Of a stretch of 64,000 bases of DNA, positions 55,046-63,979 are shown piece by piece. Positions within the stretch are counted from its first letter, which is position 1, and every line of letters begins with the position of its first letter. Source of the DNA: CAXQUZ01 sp942491145 (lineage in GTDB: Bacteria > Myxococcota_A > UBA796 > UBA2385); contig CALOBC010000032.1 of assembly GCA_942491145.1 (NCBI GenBank), positions 1-64,000 on the forward strand, given 5' to 3'. A program made the translations under genes and the position numbers. A model generated the notes under the pieces. It was given only the letters and a program-made list of their open reading frames with translations, did no database searches and was not told the DNA's origin.

Positions 55046-56782
55046 ATGACCAGCACTTTGGTGTGGCTGCTCGCCCCCTCGGCCGCGGCTGCCACCATCG
55101 CCGGAACACTCGAGAACACCGACGGGATGCCGCTCAACGACGTTGCGGTGCAAGTGATCGACCAACACCTGCGGGGCGCCGAGCTTCGCACCGATGGTGA
55201 CGGCCACTTTGCCTTCAGTGGGCTGCCGCCGGGTCGCTACCGCCTGCGCGCTCTGCCCGACCACGGCCGCGATGAGGTGTGGCGCTATCACCCTCAAGTC
55301 ACGACCTTCTGCGAGGGCTCCATCTTCGATGTCATCGACGAGGACGACGTCTTCGACAACATCTTGCTGGCGCTGCCCTCGGGCTCGACCCTCACGGGTC
55401 GCCTGGTGGACGATGGGGGCACCGGGCTCGCGGGCATGACGGTGTGGGCCATCAGCCCCGATGACGAGTCGGCTTCCCGCTTGCGGGCCGGGTTCACCGA
55501 CAGCGACGGCGCTTTTGCCATTCGTGGACTGGACGTGGCCTCCGGCCTGCCGTCCTGGGCGGTCGGGGTCGCGGGCGAAGGCTGGCCAGAGCAGTACCTG
55601 GGCGCAGTCTACGAAGAGGACGAAGGCACCCTCCACAACCCCGATGTCCGCGGCACCCTCGACATCGGCGAACACGCCTTGCTCCGGGGCATCTCCGTGT
55701 CGGGCAGCGTGTCGTCCAAGGGCGAGCCCGTCACCGTCGGCACCGTGCACGTCTACGCCGGTGGTCAGGTGCAGAGCGTGCCCATCCAAGGCGACAGCAC
55801 CTACCTCGCGGCCGGCCTGCCCCCTGGGGACATCCTGCCGTGGGTGAGCGCACCGGGCCTCGCCCTCACCTATTGGCCCGACCACGACCGACCGACGACC
55901 TTTGGGTCCGCCACCGAAGAGGGCGAAGCGGTCGCCGGCATGGACCTCGACGCCCCCCCCGAAGCGACCGTGCGCATCACGCTCATCGACGAAGCGACGG
56001 GCACGGGCATCGCCGAAGCCGGCGGACTGCTCTACAACGACACCCAGACGGTGGGCTTGGGCGCACAAGCCGACACCGACGGCGTGCTGGAGATCCTGGG
56101 GATGTACGGCGGTCCCTGGTTCGTCTTCGTCTGGGCCTCAGAGCAGGGCTACGCCGACGGCTTCTTGCTCGATGATGTTGGTGAGCAGCTCCTGATCGAC
56201 GTGATCCCTGAAGAGACAGACCAGGAGTTCGTGCTGCCGGTGCCCAAGGCCAGCGTCATCAGCGGGCGGGTCATTGACGAAAACGGCCTACCCATCAACA
56301 ATGCGGCGATTGTGGCCTTGCGGGCCGACGGCAGCGGCGAGGCGGAGCGGTCCGATGAAGACGGCAACTTCGCCATCGGCGGCTTGGGGGCCGACGCGTG
56401 GCAGCTGTGGGCCGAGCATTCCCCGTATTGTCCTCAGGACCCCTCGTATGTCACCCAATACTGGGGCGACACAGTCAACCCGGACTGGCAGGAGCTCCTG
56501 CCCCTCGGCGCCGGCGAGCGCATCGACAACATCGAGCTGGTGCTCCAGATCGACAATGACCAGGACGAGATGGGCGACACGTGGGAGCGCGCGCACAACC
56601 TGGACCCCACCCGCAACGACGCCTACGAAGATCCCGACGGGGACGAGTACACCAACCTCGATGAGTTCCGGCTCGGCACCGACCCCCAGGAAGGCAGCCC
56701 GACCTTGAGCTGTGGCTGCGGTGCGTCAAGTGTGGCGTGGTTGCTGCTGCTGCCGGTGCCCCTGCTCCGTCGACGGCGCTGA
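55046..56782 (+). CDS. Secreted repeat protein with MYXO-CTERM-like tail
   Basis: A 578-residue surface or secreted protein. The signal peptide is MTSTLVWLLAPSAAAA. Carboxypeptidase-regulatory-like beta domains repeat along the chain (GTLENTDGMPLNDVAVQV, GRLVDDGGTGLAGMTVW, GRVIDENGLPINNAAIV). At about 520-555, DNDQDEMGDTWERAHNLDP and DPDGDEYTNLDEFRLGTDP form a thrombospondin type 3-like Ca-binding segment. The end is CGCG, a hydrophobic stretch and RRRR, the pattern of MYXO-CTERM sorting tails, which are cut and anchored in myxobacteria. ATG at 55046, 31 bases after the previous gene. Confidence 0.75.
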   Translation: MTSTLVWLLAPSAAAATIAGTLENTDGMPLNDVAVQVIDQHLRGAELRTDGDGHFAFSGLPPGRYRLRALPDHGRDEVWRYHPQVTTFCEGSIFDVIDEDDVFDNILLALPSGSTLTGRLVDDGGTGLAGMTVWAISPDDESASRLRAGFTDSDGAFAIRGLDVASGLPSWAVGVAGEGWPEQYLGAVYEEDEGTLHNPDVRGTLDIGEHALLRGISVSGSVSSKGEPVTVGTVHVYAGGQVQSVPIQGDSTYLAAGLPPGDILPWVSAPGLALTYWPDHDRPTTFGSATEEGEAVAGMDLDAPPEATVRITLIDEATGTGIAEAGGLLYNDTQTVGLGAQADTDGVLEILGMYGGPWFVFVWASEQGYADGFLLDDVGEQLLIDVIPEETDQEFVLPVPKASVISGRVIDENGLPINNAAIVALRADGSGEAERSDEDGNFAIGGLGADAWQLWAEHSPYCPQDPSYVTQYWGDTVNPDWQELLPLGAGERIDNIELVLQIDNDQDEMGDTWERAHNLDPTRNDAYEDPDGDEYTNLDEFRLGTDPQEGSPTLSCGCGASSVAWLLLLPVPLLRRRR

Positions 56783-56787
56783 GCCCC

Positions 56788-57909
56788 GTGGCCGCCCCCA
56801 CACACCGCTGGCGGAGCGCTGCCATCGGGCTGGTCTTCGGTGGCGTGGCCCTCGGACTGGCGCTGTGGGGGGTGCCGCTCGCCGACATCGGCATGGCGCT
56901 GCGCGACGTGAACCCCACGTGGCTGGTCATTCCCGCGTGCCTCTTCCTGTTTCAACAGGTGGTCCGCTCCGTCCGCCAGATGGCGCTGCTGCGGTCCACC
57001 CACCCCGACCACACTTTTCGCAGCAGCCTGTCCGTCCTCTGCGTCAGCTTCTTCTTCATCAATGTGCTGCCTGCACGCACCGGCGAGGTGGTCCGGCCGA
57101 TGCTGCTGCTGGAGCGAGACAACATCCCCCTGGGCGCCGGCTTCGCGATGGTCTTCATCGAGCGGCTGCTGGACCTCACCGCCATGTGCGCCATGGTCGG
57201 CATTGCGGCGGTCACCCTGCCCGACAGCGCCGGCGAGCAGCTCCGCCTTCCGGGGGGCGGAAGCGCCCTCACCATGGGCCGATGGATGGCCGCTGTTGGG
57301 ATGCCACTCATCGCCGGAGTCCTCATCACGGCCCTGTTTGCAGGCCCGAAGGTGGTCGGCGGGTTGATGGCACTGTGGCCCGACCGAGGCCCAGCCACCT
57401 TGCGTGCGGTGCGGCGCCGGGTCGCGAGCGTGGGCCTCGGCTTCGGGACCGCGCTGTCGGCCAAGAGATCCGCCGGCACCATCGGTCTGGTCCTCGCCAC
57501 CACCTTGCTCACGTGGGGGGTGACCATCGCGATGTACCCTGCCCTGGCCATGGCCCTCGGGCTGTCTGAGTTTATCGGGATGCGCGAAGGCATCGGCATT
57601 CTTGGGTTCACCATGGTCGGCATGGCGGTGCCCTCGGCCCCCGGGTTTGCCGGCACCTACGAAGCCTTCGCCCGCTTGGGTCTTGCGCTGTACGGCGTGG
57701 TCGGCGAAACCCGCCCCCACGGCATCGACGGCCCCAGCCTCGACGGGCTGGCCCTCGCCTTTGCGCTGACGATGCACTGGGGCATCCACTTGGTGCAGTC
57801 CAGCACCGCCGCTTGGTTCTTGGCGGTCGACCGGCTGAGCCCCCGCGAGATCGTGCGGCGGGCGTGGCGCGGTGCACCCAGCGCAGACTCACCCCCGCAG
57901 GCGCCCTGA
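56788..57909 (+). CDS. LPG-synthase-like integral membrane protein (UPF0104)
   Basis: A 373-residue membrane protein with about eight hydrophobic helices, resembling the lysylphosphatidylglycerol synthase TM region (LPG_synthase_TM) family: RSVRQMALLRST, SVLCVSFFFINVLPARTGEVVRP (as SFFFINVLPARTGEVVRP), FIERLLDLTAMCAMVG and AVPSAPGFAGTYEAF. Proteins of this type often move or modify lipids; no catalytic domain is attached. The GTG at 56788 lies just after the preceding stop. An earlier frame start would overlap the MYXO-CTERM gene. Confidence 0.75.
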   Translation: MAAPTHRWRSAAIGLVFGGVALGLALWGVPLADIGMALRDVNPTWLVIPACLFLFQQVVRSVRQMALLRSTHPDHTFRSSLSVLCVSFFFINVLPARTGEVVRPMLLLERDNIPLGAGFAMVFIERLLDLTAMCAMVGIAAVTLPDSAGEQLRLPGGGSALTMGRWMAAVGMPLIAGVLITALFAGPKVVGGLMALWPDRGPATLRAVRRRVASVGLGFGTALSAKRSAGTIGLVLATTLLTWGVTIAMYPALAMALGLSEFIGMREGIGILGFTMVGMAVPSAPGFAGTYEAFARLGLALYGVVGETRPHGIDGPSLDGLALAFALTMHWGIHLVQSSTAAWFLAVDRLSPREIVRRAWRGAPSADSPPQAP

Positions 57910-57923
57910 GCCACCGGCCTCAC

Positions 57924-59678
57924 TCACTTGGGCACGAGGGTGGGCAGCCACTTCTTGAGCACAGCGGACATCCGGGCGCGGCTGATCGGCTTGGTCATGT
58001 AGTCGGACATCCCGGCCGCGATGCAGCGCTCCCGAGTGCCGGCCTGGGCATCGGCGGTCACCCCAACGATCGGGACCTGCAGGCCCACACCCCCCATCGC
58101 CCGGATGGCACGGGTCGCGTCGAGGCCATCGAGCACCGGCATGTGGCAGTCCATCAGCACCAGATCGAAGTCGGCGCCCCGCTCTCGCACCAGATCGACC
58201 GCCACTGCGCCATTGTCGGCCACCTCGACGCCGAGCCCCAGGCCCTCGAGCGTGAACTGCAGCACCCGCTGGTTGATGGGGTTGTCCTCCACCACCAACA
58301 CGTGTCGGGCGGCGGGGGCCGACGGGTCCCGATCGGCAGCACCGGACGGCGCGAGCGGTTCCGTCGGGTTGTCCATCCCCACGCCCAGATGGCCGATGCA
58401 GCTCGCCAGTTCGGCGAAGCGCACGGGCTTGGACAGCACCCCCAAGACATGGGCCGGCAGCACGTCCACCGTCCCGGCAGCGGCGCACAGCAACACGACG
58501 GGCAGGGCGTCATGGCCCGGGAGTGCTCTCAGCCGCGCCGCAGCCGTCACCCCGTCCATGCCCGGCATCTCGACGTCCATCAGCACCAGATCCACCGCCC
58601 GCCCAGCCCCCACAGCCGCGATGGCTGCCTCGCCGCCGTCCTCCCCCCAAGCCCGCAGCCCCAGCCGTTCAATCGCTGCGAGGAGGTTGAGCCGGGTGGT
58701 GCGGTTGTCGTCCACGACCAGCACCCACAAGCCGCGCTCGACCAAGGGCGCCGGCAGCAGCGCAGCCGCGGCCTCGTCCTCACTGCGGCGGAGCGGGAGC
58801 AGCACCGTGAAGGAAGATCCCGTCCCCACCTCACTCTGGACCGTGAGGGTGCCCCCGAGCTGGCCCACCAAGCCCCGACACAGCGCCAGCCCAAGGCCGA
58901 GCCCTCCGTACCGCCGCGTGGCGGACCCATCGCCCTGGTGGAACGGCTCGAACAGTCGGGGCAACAGCGCCGGTTCGATGCCAATGCCCGTGTCGCGGAC
59001 CACCCAGCGCACCCAGCAGACATCCCCGTCCGTCCGATCGAGCGCCACGGAAACAGAGACCTCGCCCTCGTGGGTGAACTTGACCGCATTGCCGACCAGC
59101 TGGCGCAAGACGTGCCGGATCGCTGTGGGCTGACCGTCCACTGCGGTGGGCACCGCGGCGTCGATCGCCACGCACAGCTCAACTCGCGACTGGCGCGCGG
59201 GCTCCCGAAACTCGTCCACAAGCCCCTCGACCAGCGCATCCATGACAAAGCGCTCCGCACCCTTCCCGGTGCGGCCGGCCTCGATCTGGGAGAACCGGAG
59301 GACATCCTCCACCATGCCCAACAAGGCGGATCCGCTGACCTTCATGCTGTCGGCGCATTCCCGCTGGACTGCCGTGAGCGACGTCCCCCGCAAGACCTCA
59401 CACATCCCCAGAATGCCGTTGAGCGGGGTGCGAAGCTCGTGGCCAACTGTCGTCAAGAACTCTGCTTTGGCCTTGAGCGCGTCCTCGGCCACATCCCGGG
59501 CAAGCTCGGCCGTGCGCTGTTGTTCCTGGGCTTGCCGGTGGGCGGCCTCCAACGAGAGGTACCGCTCTTTCAGCTCAAGCTGCTGGGTCGCCAGCTCTTC
59601 GATGACCATGCGGGTGCTGAACAGGGCCATCATCGCCCGTCTCAGGCGCGACCACAGGGTCAGCGAGGGGGGGAGCAC
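57924..59678 (-). CDS. Hybrid histidine kinase with two receiver domains
   Basis: A 584-residue cytoplasmic kinase. A coiled-coil-like region (about 20-75) leads to HisKA (GHELRTPLNGILGM), the ATPase domain (NAVKFT, RDTGIGIEP, GGLGLGLALC), then receiver 1 (phospho-acceptor Asp in DLVLMDVEMPGMDG) and receiver 2 (DLVLMDCHMPVLDGL). It has no sensor domain of its own and no membrane segment. The gene directly upstream encodes a small protein that looks like the missing input domain. GTG at 59678, six bases after that gene's stop. Confidence 0.88.
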   Translation of the reverse strand: MLPPSLTLWSRLRRAMMALFSTRMVIEELATQQLELKERYLSLEAAHRQAQEQQRTAELARDVAEDALKAKAEFLTTVGHELRTPLNGILGMCEVLRGTSLTAVQRECADSMKVSGSALLGMVEDVLRFSQIEAGRTGKGAERFVMDALVEGLVDEFREPARQSRVELCVAIDAAVPTAVDGQPTAIRHVLRQLVGNAVKFTHEGEVSVSVALDRTDGDVCWVRWVVRDTGIGIEPALLPRLFEPFHQGDGSATRRYGGLGLGLALCRGLVGQLGGTLTVQSEVGTGSSFTVLLPLRRSEDEAAAALLPAPLVERGLWVLVVDDNRTTRLNLLAAIERLGLRAWGEDGGEAAIAAVGAGRAVDLVLMDVEMPGMDGVTAAARLRALPGHDALPVVLLCAAAGTVDVLPAHVLGVLSKPVRFAELASCIGHLGVGMDNPTEPLAPSGAADRDPSAPAARHVLVVEDNPINQRVLQFTLEGLGLGVEVADNGAVAVDLVRERGADFDLVLMDCHMPVLDGLDATRAIRAMGGVGLQVPIVGVTADAQAGTRERCIAAGMSDYMTKPISRARMSAVLKKWLPTLVPK

Positions 59679-59684
59679 GATCCA

Positions 59685-60185
59685 CTAGGTGGACCGACGG
59701 GGCATCACATCGATGGTCACGATGGAGTGGGGAAGCCCAAGCAAGGCGGGCAAGCTCTCGAACACACCGGCGTTCATGGCGAAGAGCTGGGGACAGTCCC
59801 GAAACGCATCCGGAATCCGAAGCTCAAGCTCAAGCCGGTTGCGGCCCACCACACGCATCGCATTTTGCACGTTGGCAAACAGCGACGGCCCGCCCCACCG
59901 ATTGCTGGCCCAGTACAGCGTGGTCGGGCTGGCCAACAGGGCCAAGATGCGGGTCTGGCCCCCCACGACGGGGCTGCCCGCGATCGAGCGACCCGCCACC
60001 CTCAGCGCATCCGGTCCACCGATCAGCTGCTCCACCCGCGCAATGAGCACGCAGAACTCGTCCCAGTCGACTCGGTCCACGTCGCCATCCGCCGAGAAGG
60101 CAGTGCCCGCAAAGAGCGCCCCATGTTCACCAGGACCAACCAAAGAAGCGAACAATTTCAGGACTTTGCCTGAGACTTCTTTCAT
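59685..60185 (-). CDS. Putative sensor partner of the hybrid kinase
   Basis: A 166-residue soluble protein. Segments such as LIGGPDALRVAGRSIAGSP, SPTTLYWASNRWGGPSLFAN and MNAGVFESLPALLGLPHSIV resemble an N-terminal input region that I recall from hybrid kinases of myxobacteria; I cannot name the family. ATG at 60185 follows AGGAGGTG at ideal spacing. The kinase gene follows after six bases, so the two are one operon and probably one signalling unit. Confidence 0.5.
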   Translation of the reverse strand: MKEVSGKVLKLFASLVGPGEHGALFAGTAFSADGDVDRVDWDEFCVLIARVEQLIGGPDALRVAGRSIAGSPVVGGQTRILALLASPTTLYWASNRWGGPSLFANVQNAMRVVGRNRLELELRIPDAFRDCPQLFAMNAGVFESLPALLGLPHSIVTIDVMPRRST

Positions 60186-60562
60186 GTTCACCTCCTGGGT
60201 CGAGGGGGGCGCGTGGGTGACTCAGCAACGCCCCGGCGGGGGGCGCGGCGCTGGCGCTGGGTGCGCTCGTATACCTCCCGAGTGAGGCACACACCTGTGC
60301 TGGACCGACAACCAGACGCAGGCCACCAGGCAGCGCACTGGGTATCCAGCCGCCGCCGTCGGGAGCGGACCGATTCTGTCCGCTTGAGCCGCTGCCCCCG
60401 TCCTCTGCCCAGGCGCCCCGAGCCCTTGGGGCACCACCAAGGCGCCACTGCGGCCCGGTCTGCGCACTTTGTCGTCATGGCACAGCACCGGGCAGCGTCG
60501 GCTCAACCCATGGGGGCACGCTCGGTCGCCGCTCCTACTGCACTTGGCAAGTCGTCTGGGCC
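60186..60562. other. Intergenic region upstream of the kinase operon
   Basis: The 377 bases between trmB and the sensor-partner gene, both on the minus strand, should hold the promoter of the kinase operon. A -10-like TATACG is present on the minus strand near 60268-60273 without a good -35 box. No gene or RNA recognised. Confidence 0.35.
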
Positions 60563-61309
60563 TCAGTCCACTTGGGGCGGGCGGGGAGGCGCCTCGCCGG
60601 GCACCCGCCGCAACAGCAGCGCATGCACGGGCTCATCGCGCTTCTCGAACTTGCTCTGGTAGTTGGTGCGGATGTCGTCTTCGGCTTCCCAGGGGGTGCC
60701 GTTGGCCCCGAAGTCCTCCACGCGGGCCACCACTTCGAGCGGCAAGCCCTCGACCGCCCGCTCCAACCCATCCACATTGACCAGATGGTCAGTCTTCAGA
60801 CGAAACTCAGCACCGACCTTGAGCGCCCGCGCCGCAAATCCGGCAAAATACGTACCCATGAGCCGGTTCTTCTCGTGGCGGGCCTTCTCCCAGGGGTCGG
60901 GATGGTTGACGTAGAGCGCCGACACCGAGCCCGGTCCGAAGAGGTCGTCCATCCACCATGCGTCGTAGCGGGCGATGCGGGCGTTCGACACGCCTGCAGC
61001 TTGGATCTTGCGCGCACAGAGGATCACACGCTTGAAGCGAATCTCGATGCCCAGCCAGTTCCGATCCGGGTGGCGCGCCGCCATGCCCGCAAGGAAGAAG
61101 CCGTTGCCGCTGCCGATCTCGAGGTGAAGCGGTTGGTCCGACGGAAACGCATCGGACCAGCGCCCCTCAAAGGTGCCGGCCTGCTCCGCTGTCAGCACGG
61201 GCGGGCCGTACTCCAAGTGGAGCTTGAGGTAGGGATTCAGGTCGGGCAGCGGGTATTCGTCGAGTGCACGGTCGGCGAAGCGCCGGCGGGTGCGGCTGTG
61301 GTGGCTCAT
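60563..61309 (-). CDS. trmB: tRNA (guanine-N7-)-methyltransferase
   Basis: A 248-residue SAM-dependent enzyme that methylates G46 in tRNA. The SAM site is HLEIGSGNGFFLAGMAARHP, followed by WLGIEIRFKR, and the signature VNHPDPWEKARHEKNRLM (the PDPWpKkrH box) is present; FRLKTDHL and TNYQSKFEKRDEPVHAL complete the family pattern. Its ATG overlaps the moaE stop (ATGA). Confidence 0.94.
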   Translation of the reverse strand: MSHHSRTRRRFADRALDEYPLPDLNPYLKLHLEYGPPVLTAEQAGTFEGRWSDAFPSDQPLHLEIGSGNGFFLAGMAARHPDRNWLGIEIRFKRVILCARKIQAAGVSNARIARYDAWWMDDLFGPGSVSALYVNHPDPWEKARHEKNRLMGTYFAGFAARALKVGAEFRLKTDHLVNVDGLERAVEGLPLEVVARVEDFGANGTPWEAEDDIRTNYQSKFEKRDEPVHALLLRRVPGEAPPRPPQVD

Positions 61310-61752
61310 GGGGCCTCTCCATCACCGAGGGTGGACGCCGACTGCGAATTGGCCTTCCAGGCCGCGCCCTCATCGGCGTAGTGCTCTTTCTTCCAGACCG
61401 GCACGCGGACCTTCAGGGTGTCGATGGCGAACCGGCTCGCGGCATAGGCCTCGGCGCGGTGGGGCGCAGAGACGGCGATGACCACGCTGGGTTCGCCAAT
61501 CTCCACAACGCCAGTCCGGTGGCTGATCGCGACCTTGGCGCCCGGCCACGCTGTCGCAATCTCCGCGCCGATCTTCTGCATCTCTGGCACGGCCATGGCG
61601 GGCCACGCTTCGTACTCGAGCCGGGTCACCGCGCGGCCACCGAAGTGGTCACGGGTCACACCGACGAACAGCACAATGGCGCCGGCGCCGGGGTGGTTGA
61701 CCGCGGCATGAACAGCCATGGCATCGATCGGATCGGCAGTGATGACAAACAT
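61306..61752 (-). CDS. moaE: Molybdopterin synthase catalytic subunit MoaE
   Basis: A 148-residue MoaE: HPGAGAIVLFVGVTRDHFGG, RLEYEAWPAMAVPEMQKIG, ISHRTGVVEIGEPSVVIAV and the catalytic-site VPVWKKEHY. It turns cyclic pyranopterin monophosphate into molybdopterin using sulfur from MoaD. ATG at 61752 overlaps the moaD stop (TGATG). The extension of the frame upstream is an antisense/shadow frame of moaD. Confidence 0.94.
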   Translation of the reverse strand: MFVITADPIDAMAVHAAVNHPGAGAIVLFVGVTRDHFGGRAVTRLEYEAWPAMAVPEMQKIGAEIATAWPGAKVAISHRTGVVEIGEPSVVIAVSAPHRAEAYAASRFAIDTLKVRVPVWKKEHYADEGAAWKANSQSASTLGDGEAP

Positions 61753-62021
61753 CAGCCGCCCCCGACCGGCGGGATGAACACGAGCTCTTGCCCCGGCTGG
61801 AGCACATGTTCGGCCCCGACATACGCGTCGTCTACGGCAAACCCCACGGGCAGCCCGCCCGCGAACTCGACCGGGAACAAGCGGGCGTAGAGCGCGCCGG
61901 CCGTCTCGCCTGGCAGCACCACCACGGTCTCGTGGTCGAGCCCTCGGCGCTCTCGGAGCATCGCGAAGTACCGCACCAGGACCGCCTTGCCCGGCACGGG
62001 GGAGCTCGGTTCCATCGCCAT
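61752..62021 (-). CDS. moaD: Molybdopterin synthase sulfur carrier MoaD
   Basis: An 89-residue ubiquitin-fold protein ending in PPVGGG with the double-Gly tail that carries the thiocarboxylate. VRYFAMLRERRG and LQPGQELVFIPPVGGG are typical. ATG at 62021 follows GGAGAGG. moaD-moaE-trmB form one coupled operon; other moa genes are not in the window. Confidence 0.9.
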   Translation of the reverse strand: MAMEPSSPVPGKAVLVRYFAMLRERRGLDHETVVVLPGETAGALYARLFPVEFAGGLPVGFAVDDAYVGAEHVLQPGQELVFIPPVGGG

Positions 62022-62233
62022 CAGGCCTCTCCACCGGGACCGGCGGGCACGACCCGGCCATCCCTGACACGCAATTGCAGTTGGGCTGCGGCAACCGCAA
62101 CCCTGCGCCCTGCACTGACTTCACCACAAGGCGGTGGTCCCAGCCGGGAGCCACTGTGGCCGTCCGCCTAACCAGCGCATCGTCCGCCCGGCGGTTTGAA
62201 CCCAGGCTGATGCCCGGCTGATACATTGCCGCT

Positions 62234-62842
62234 GTGCGACCCCTCCCCCCGCCACTCCCCACTGCGCCTCGCCAGCGCGGGGCCGCCACCTTCTCGACCC
62301 TGATCGCCGCGATCTGGATGCTCGGGTGCACCGACCCAGAGCCCGTTCTCCGTGGGGTCGAGCGCCAGCCGGTGCTGAAGCCCAGCACAGCCCAACCTGC
62401 GACCACCTCAGATCTCGCGGAAGCCGGCTATGAGCTGCCAGCGGGCGTCTTGGTGGACATCCAGCATCTGACAGGACGGCCCCTCACCGAGGTGCGCCAG
62501 GACCTCAAGGAACAGCTTGGCGAGCTGAAGTCTGCGGCGGTGCTGGAGGACGGCAAGGGCGAAGAGCTCGTGCTCGAGCGGGGTCGCGTGCGGGCCCTGG
62601 ACGGCCGCATCTACATGCTCGCCTTCGACCTGCCGGAGCCCATGCGCCGGGCCGACGTGATGCGGGTCATGGGCCTGCCGCCCCAGGTCGGCGAGTCCAT
62701 CCCCACCCACCGGGACTACCGGCTGAACCATGAGCGTGGGTTCCGGCGCATTCGCATGTTCCGCCAGAGCCGCCGCAACGAGCTGGTGACCGGGGTCGAA
62801 GTCTGGAAGTGGCTGCCCGGTGAGCACGTCAACCGCCGCTGA
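62234..62842 (+). CDS. Lipoprotein, unknown
   Basis: A 202-residue protein from a GTG at 62234. The signal peptide is basic and Pro-rich and ends in IWMLGC (Cys32). After a flexible segment the rest is an alpha/beta domain with ELPAGVLVDIQHLTGRPL, LVLERGRVRALDGRIYMLAF and a GFRRIRMFRQSRRNELVTGV segment. No family recognised. The 212 bases upstream are the divergent promoter region with moaD. Confidence 0.55.
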   Translation: MRPLPPPLPTAPRQRGAATFSTLIAAIWMLGCTDPEPVLRGVERQPVLKPSTAQPATTSDLAEAGYELPAGVLVDIQHLTGRPLTEVRQDLKEQLGELKSAAVLEDGKGEELVLERGRVRALDGRIYMLAFDLPEPMRRADVMRVMGLPPQVGESIPTHRDYRLNHERGFRRIRMFRQSRRNELVTGVEVWKWLPGEHVNRR

Positions 62843-63022
62843 CCCGCCCGCGCTTGCCCCAAGAGCAGGTTGTGACGTGCGCCCATGGCCGCACTGTGGC
62901 AACAATAGGATGATTGGCGGGTTCTTGGTGGCCTGCCTCCCCTGCGCAGTCCCCACGGATGGCCCCTCCTGACCCCCAGCCTGCGAGCCCCCCGCACCCC
63001 GACAGCGCTGCTGCTGGGCGCC

Positions 63023-63979
63023 GTGGCGTGGGGGATCACGGCCTGCAATGAGTTTGTGCTCCAGGAAGCGATCGAGACCGAGGCGCCCCCGGTCCAGGTC
63101 ACCGAGCGCTTCTCCCAAGTGCCCCTGCCCCAAGTCGACATCTTGTGGGTCGTCGACGGCACGCCGTCCATGCGCACGGCCATCGCCTCCCTCCAACAGG
63201 GGCTCATCGGCTTTCTCGACACGCTGGATGGCCGTGGCTTGTCCTGGCAGATCGGTGTGGTGACCACCGATGTGTCCGGCGCCTACCCAGGAGTGCTGCG
63301 GGGCGACCCCTGGATTCTCACCCCATCCACCGACAATGCCGAAGGGGTCCTGATCACCACGATGGGTGACCTGTCGGGACGGGAGCCCAGTGGGGGCCTC
63401 GGCGCCGCAGCGTTGGCGATTGGCCCGGCGCTGGCCGATGGCTTCAACCGGGGCTTCAGGCGGCCGGATGCGGCACTGCATGTCATCGTGGTCTCCGACA
63501 GCGACGACCAGAGTGAAGACGTGCTCGGCGCAAACCCGGTCGCCGCCGCGCTGTCCGTGCTGGACCAAGAGTCGGATCGCGCCGGCCGGAGCACCCGGCT
63601 TTCGGCGGTGGTGGGCGACCGGGGAACAGGATGCTCTGGCCCCGACGGCACGGCCCTGCCCGGCGACCGCTACCTGGATGTGGCCGAGGCCACGGGCGGC
63701 GTGATCGGCTCGGTCTGCGACACCGATCTCGCCCCGGTGATCCAGGCGGTGGGCGACATCTCGGTGGACTGGGCGGTGAGCTTCCCCCTCCAGGCGGTGC
63801 CAGAGCCCGGCACGGTGCAAGTCGCGGTCAACGGCACCCTGCGCAGCTCCGGCTGGCAAGTGGAACAACTCGAAGAGAGCGACACCGGCACCACTGCTCG
63901 GGCGGCGCTGGTCTTCACCACCCCACCCCCGCCGGCGGCCACCATCATCGTTCGGTACCAGCTCGGGAGCACGCCATGA
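63023..63979 (+). CDS. vWA-like lipoprotein
   Basis: At least 318 residues. A von Willebrand A-like domain starts at about residue 38: VDILWVVDGTPSMRTAI carries a MIDAS-like D-x-T-x-S motif (Thr for the usual first Ser), followed by LSWQIGVVTTDVSG and ALHVIVVSDSDDQSED. The first start codon in frame is the GTG at 63023, which leaves only a short signal (AWGITAC). The in-frame sequence before it encodes RAPRTPTALLLGAVAWGITAC, a good lipoprotein signal, with no ATG or GTG, so a rare start codon (for example CTG at 62969 or 62981) is possible. Confidence 0.65.
   Translation: MAWGITACNEFVLQEAIETEAPPVQVTERFSQVPLPQVDILWVVDGTPSMRTAIASLQQGLIGFLDTLDGRGLSWQIGVVTTDVSGAYPGVLRGDPWILTPSTDNAEGVLITTMGDLSGREPSGGLGAAALAIGPALADGFNRGFRRPDAALHVIVVSDSDDQSEDVLGANPVAAALSVLDQESDRAGRSTRLSAVVGDRGTGCSGPDGTALPGDRYLDVAEATGGVIGSVCDTDLAPVIQAVGDISVDWAVSFPLQAVPEPGTVQVAVNGTLRSSGWQVEQLEESDTGTTARAALVFTTPPPPAATIIVRYQLGSTP

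Noticed and set aside
57813..60173. 786-codon antisense frame opposite the hybrid kinase
   Set aside because: It covers two minus-strand genes with clear motifs and ribosome binding sites.
62022..62233. Molybdenum cofactor riboswitch upstream of moaD
   Set aside because: I could not find the conserved stems or cores of the Moco RNA motif in this short region.
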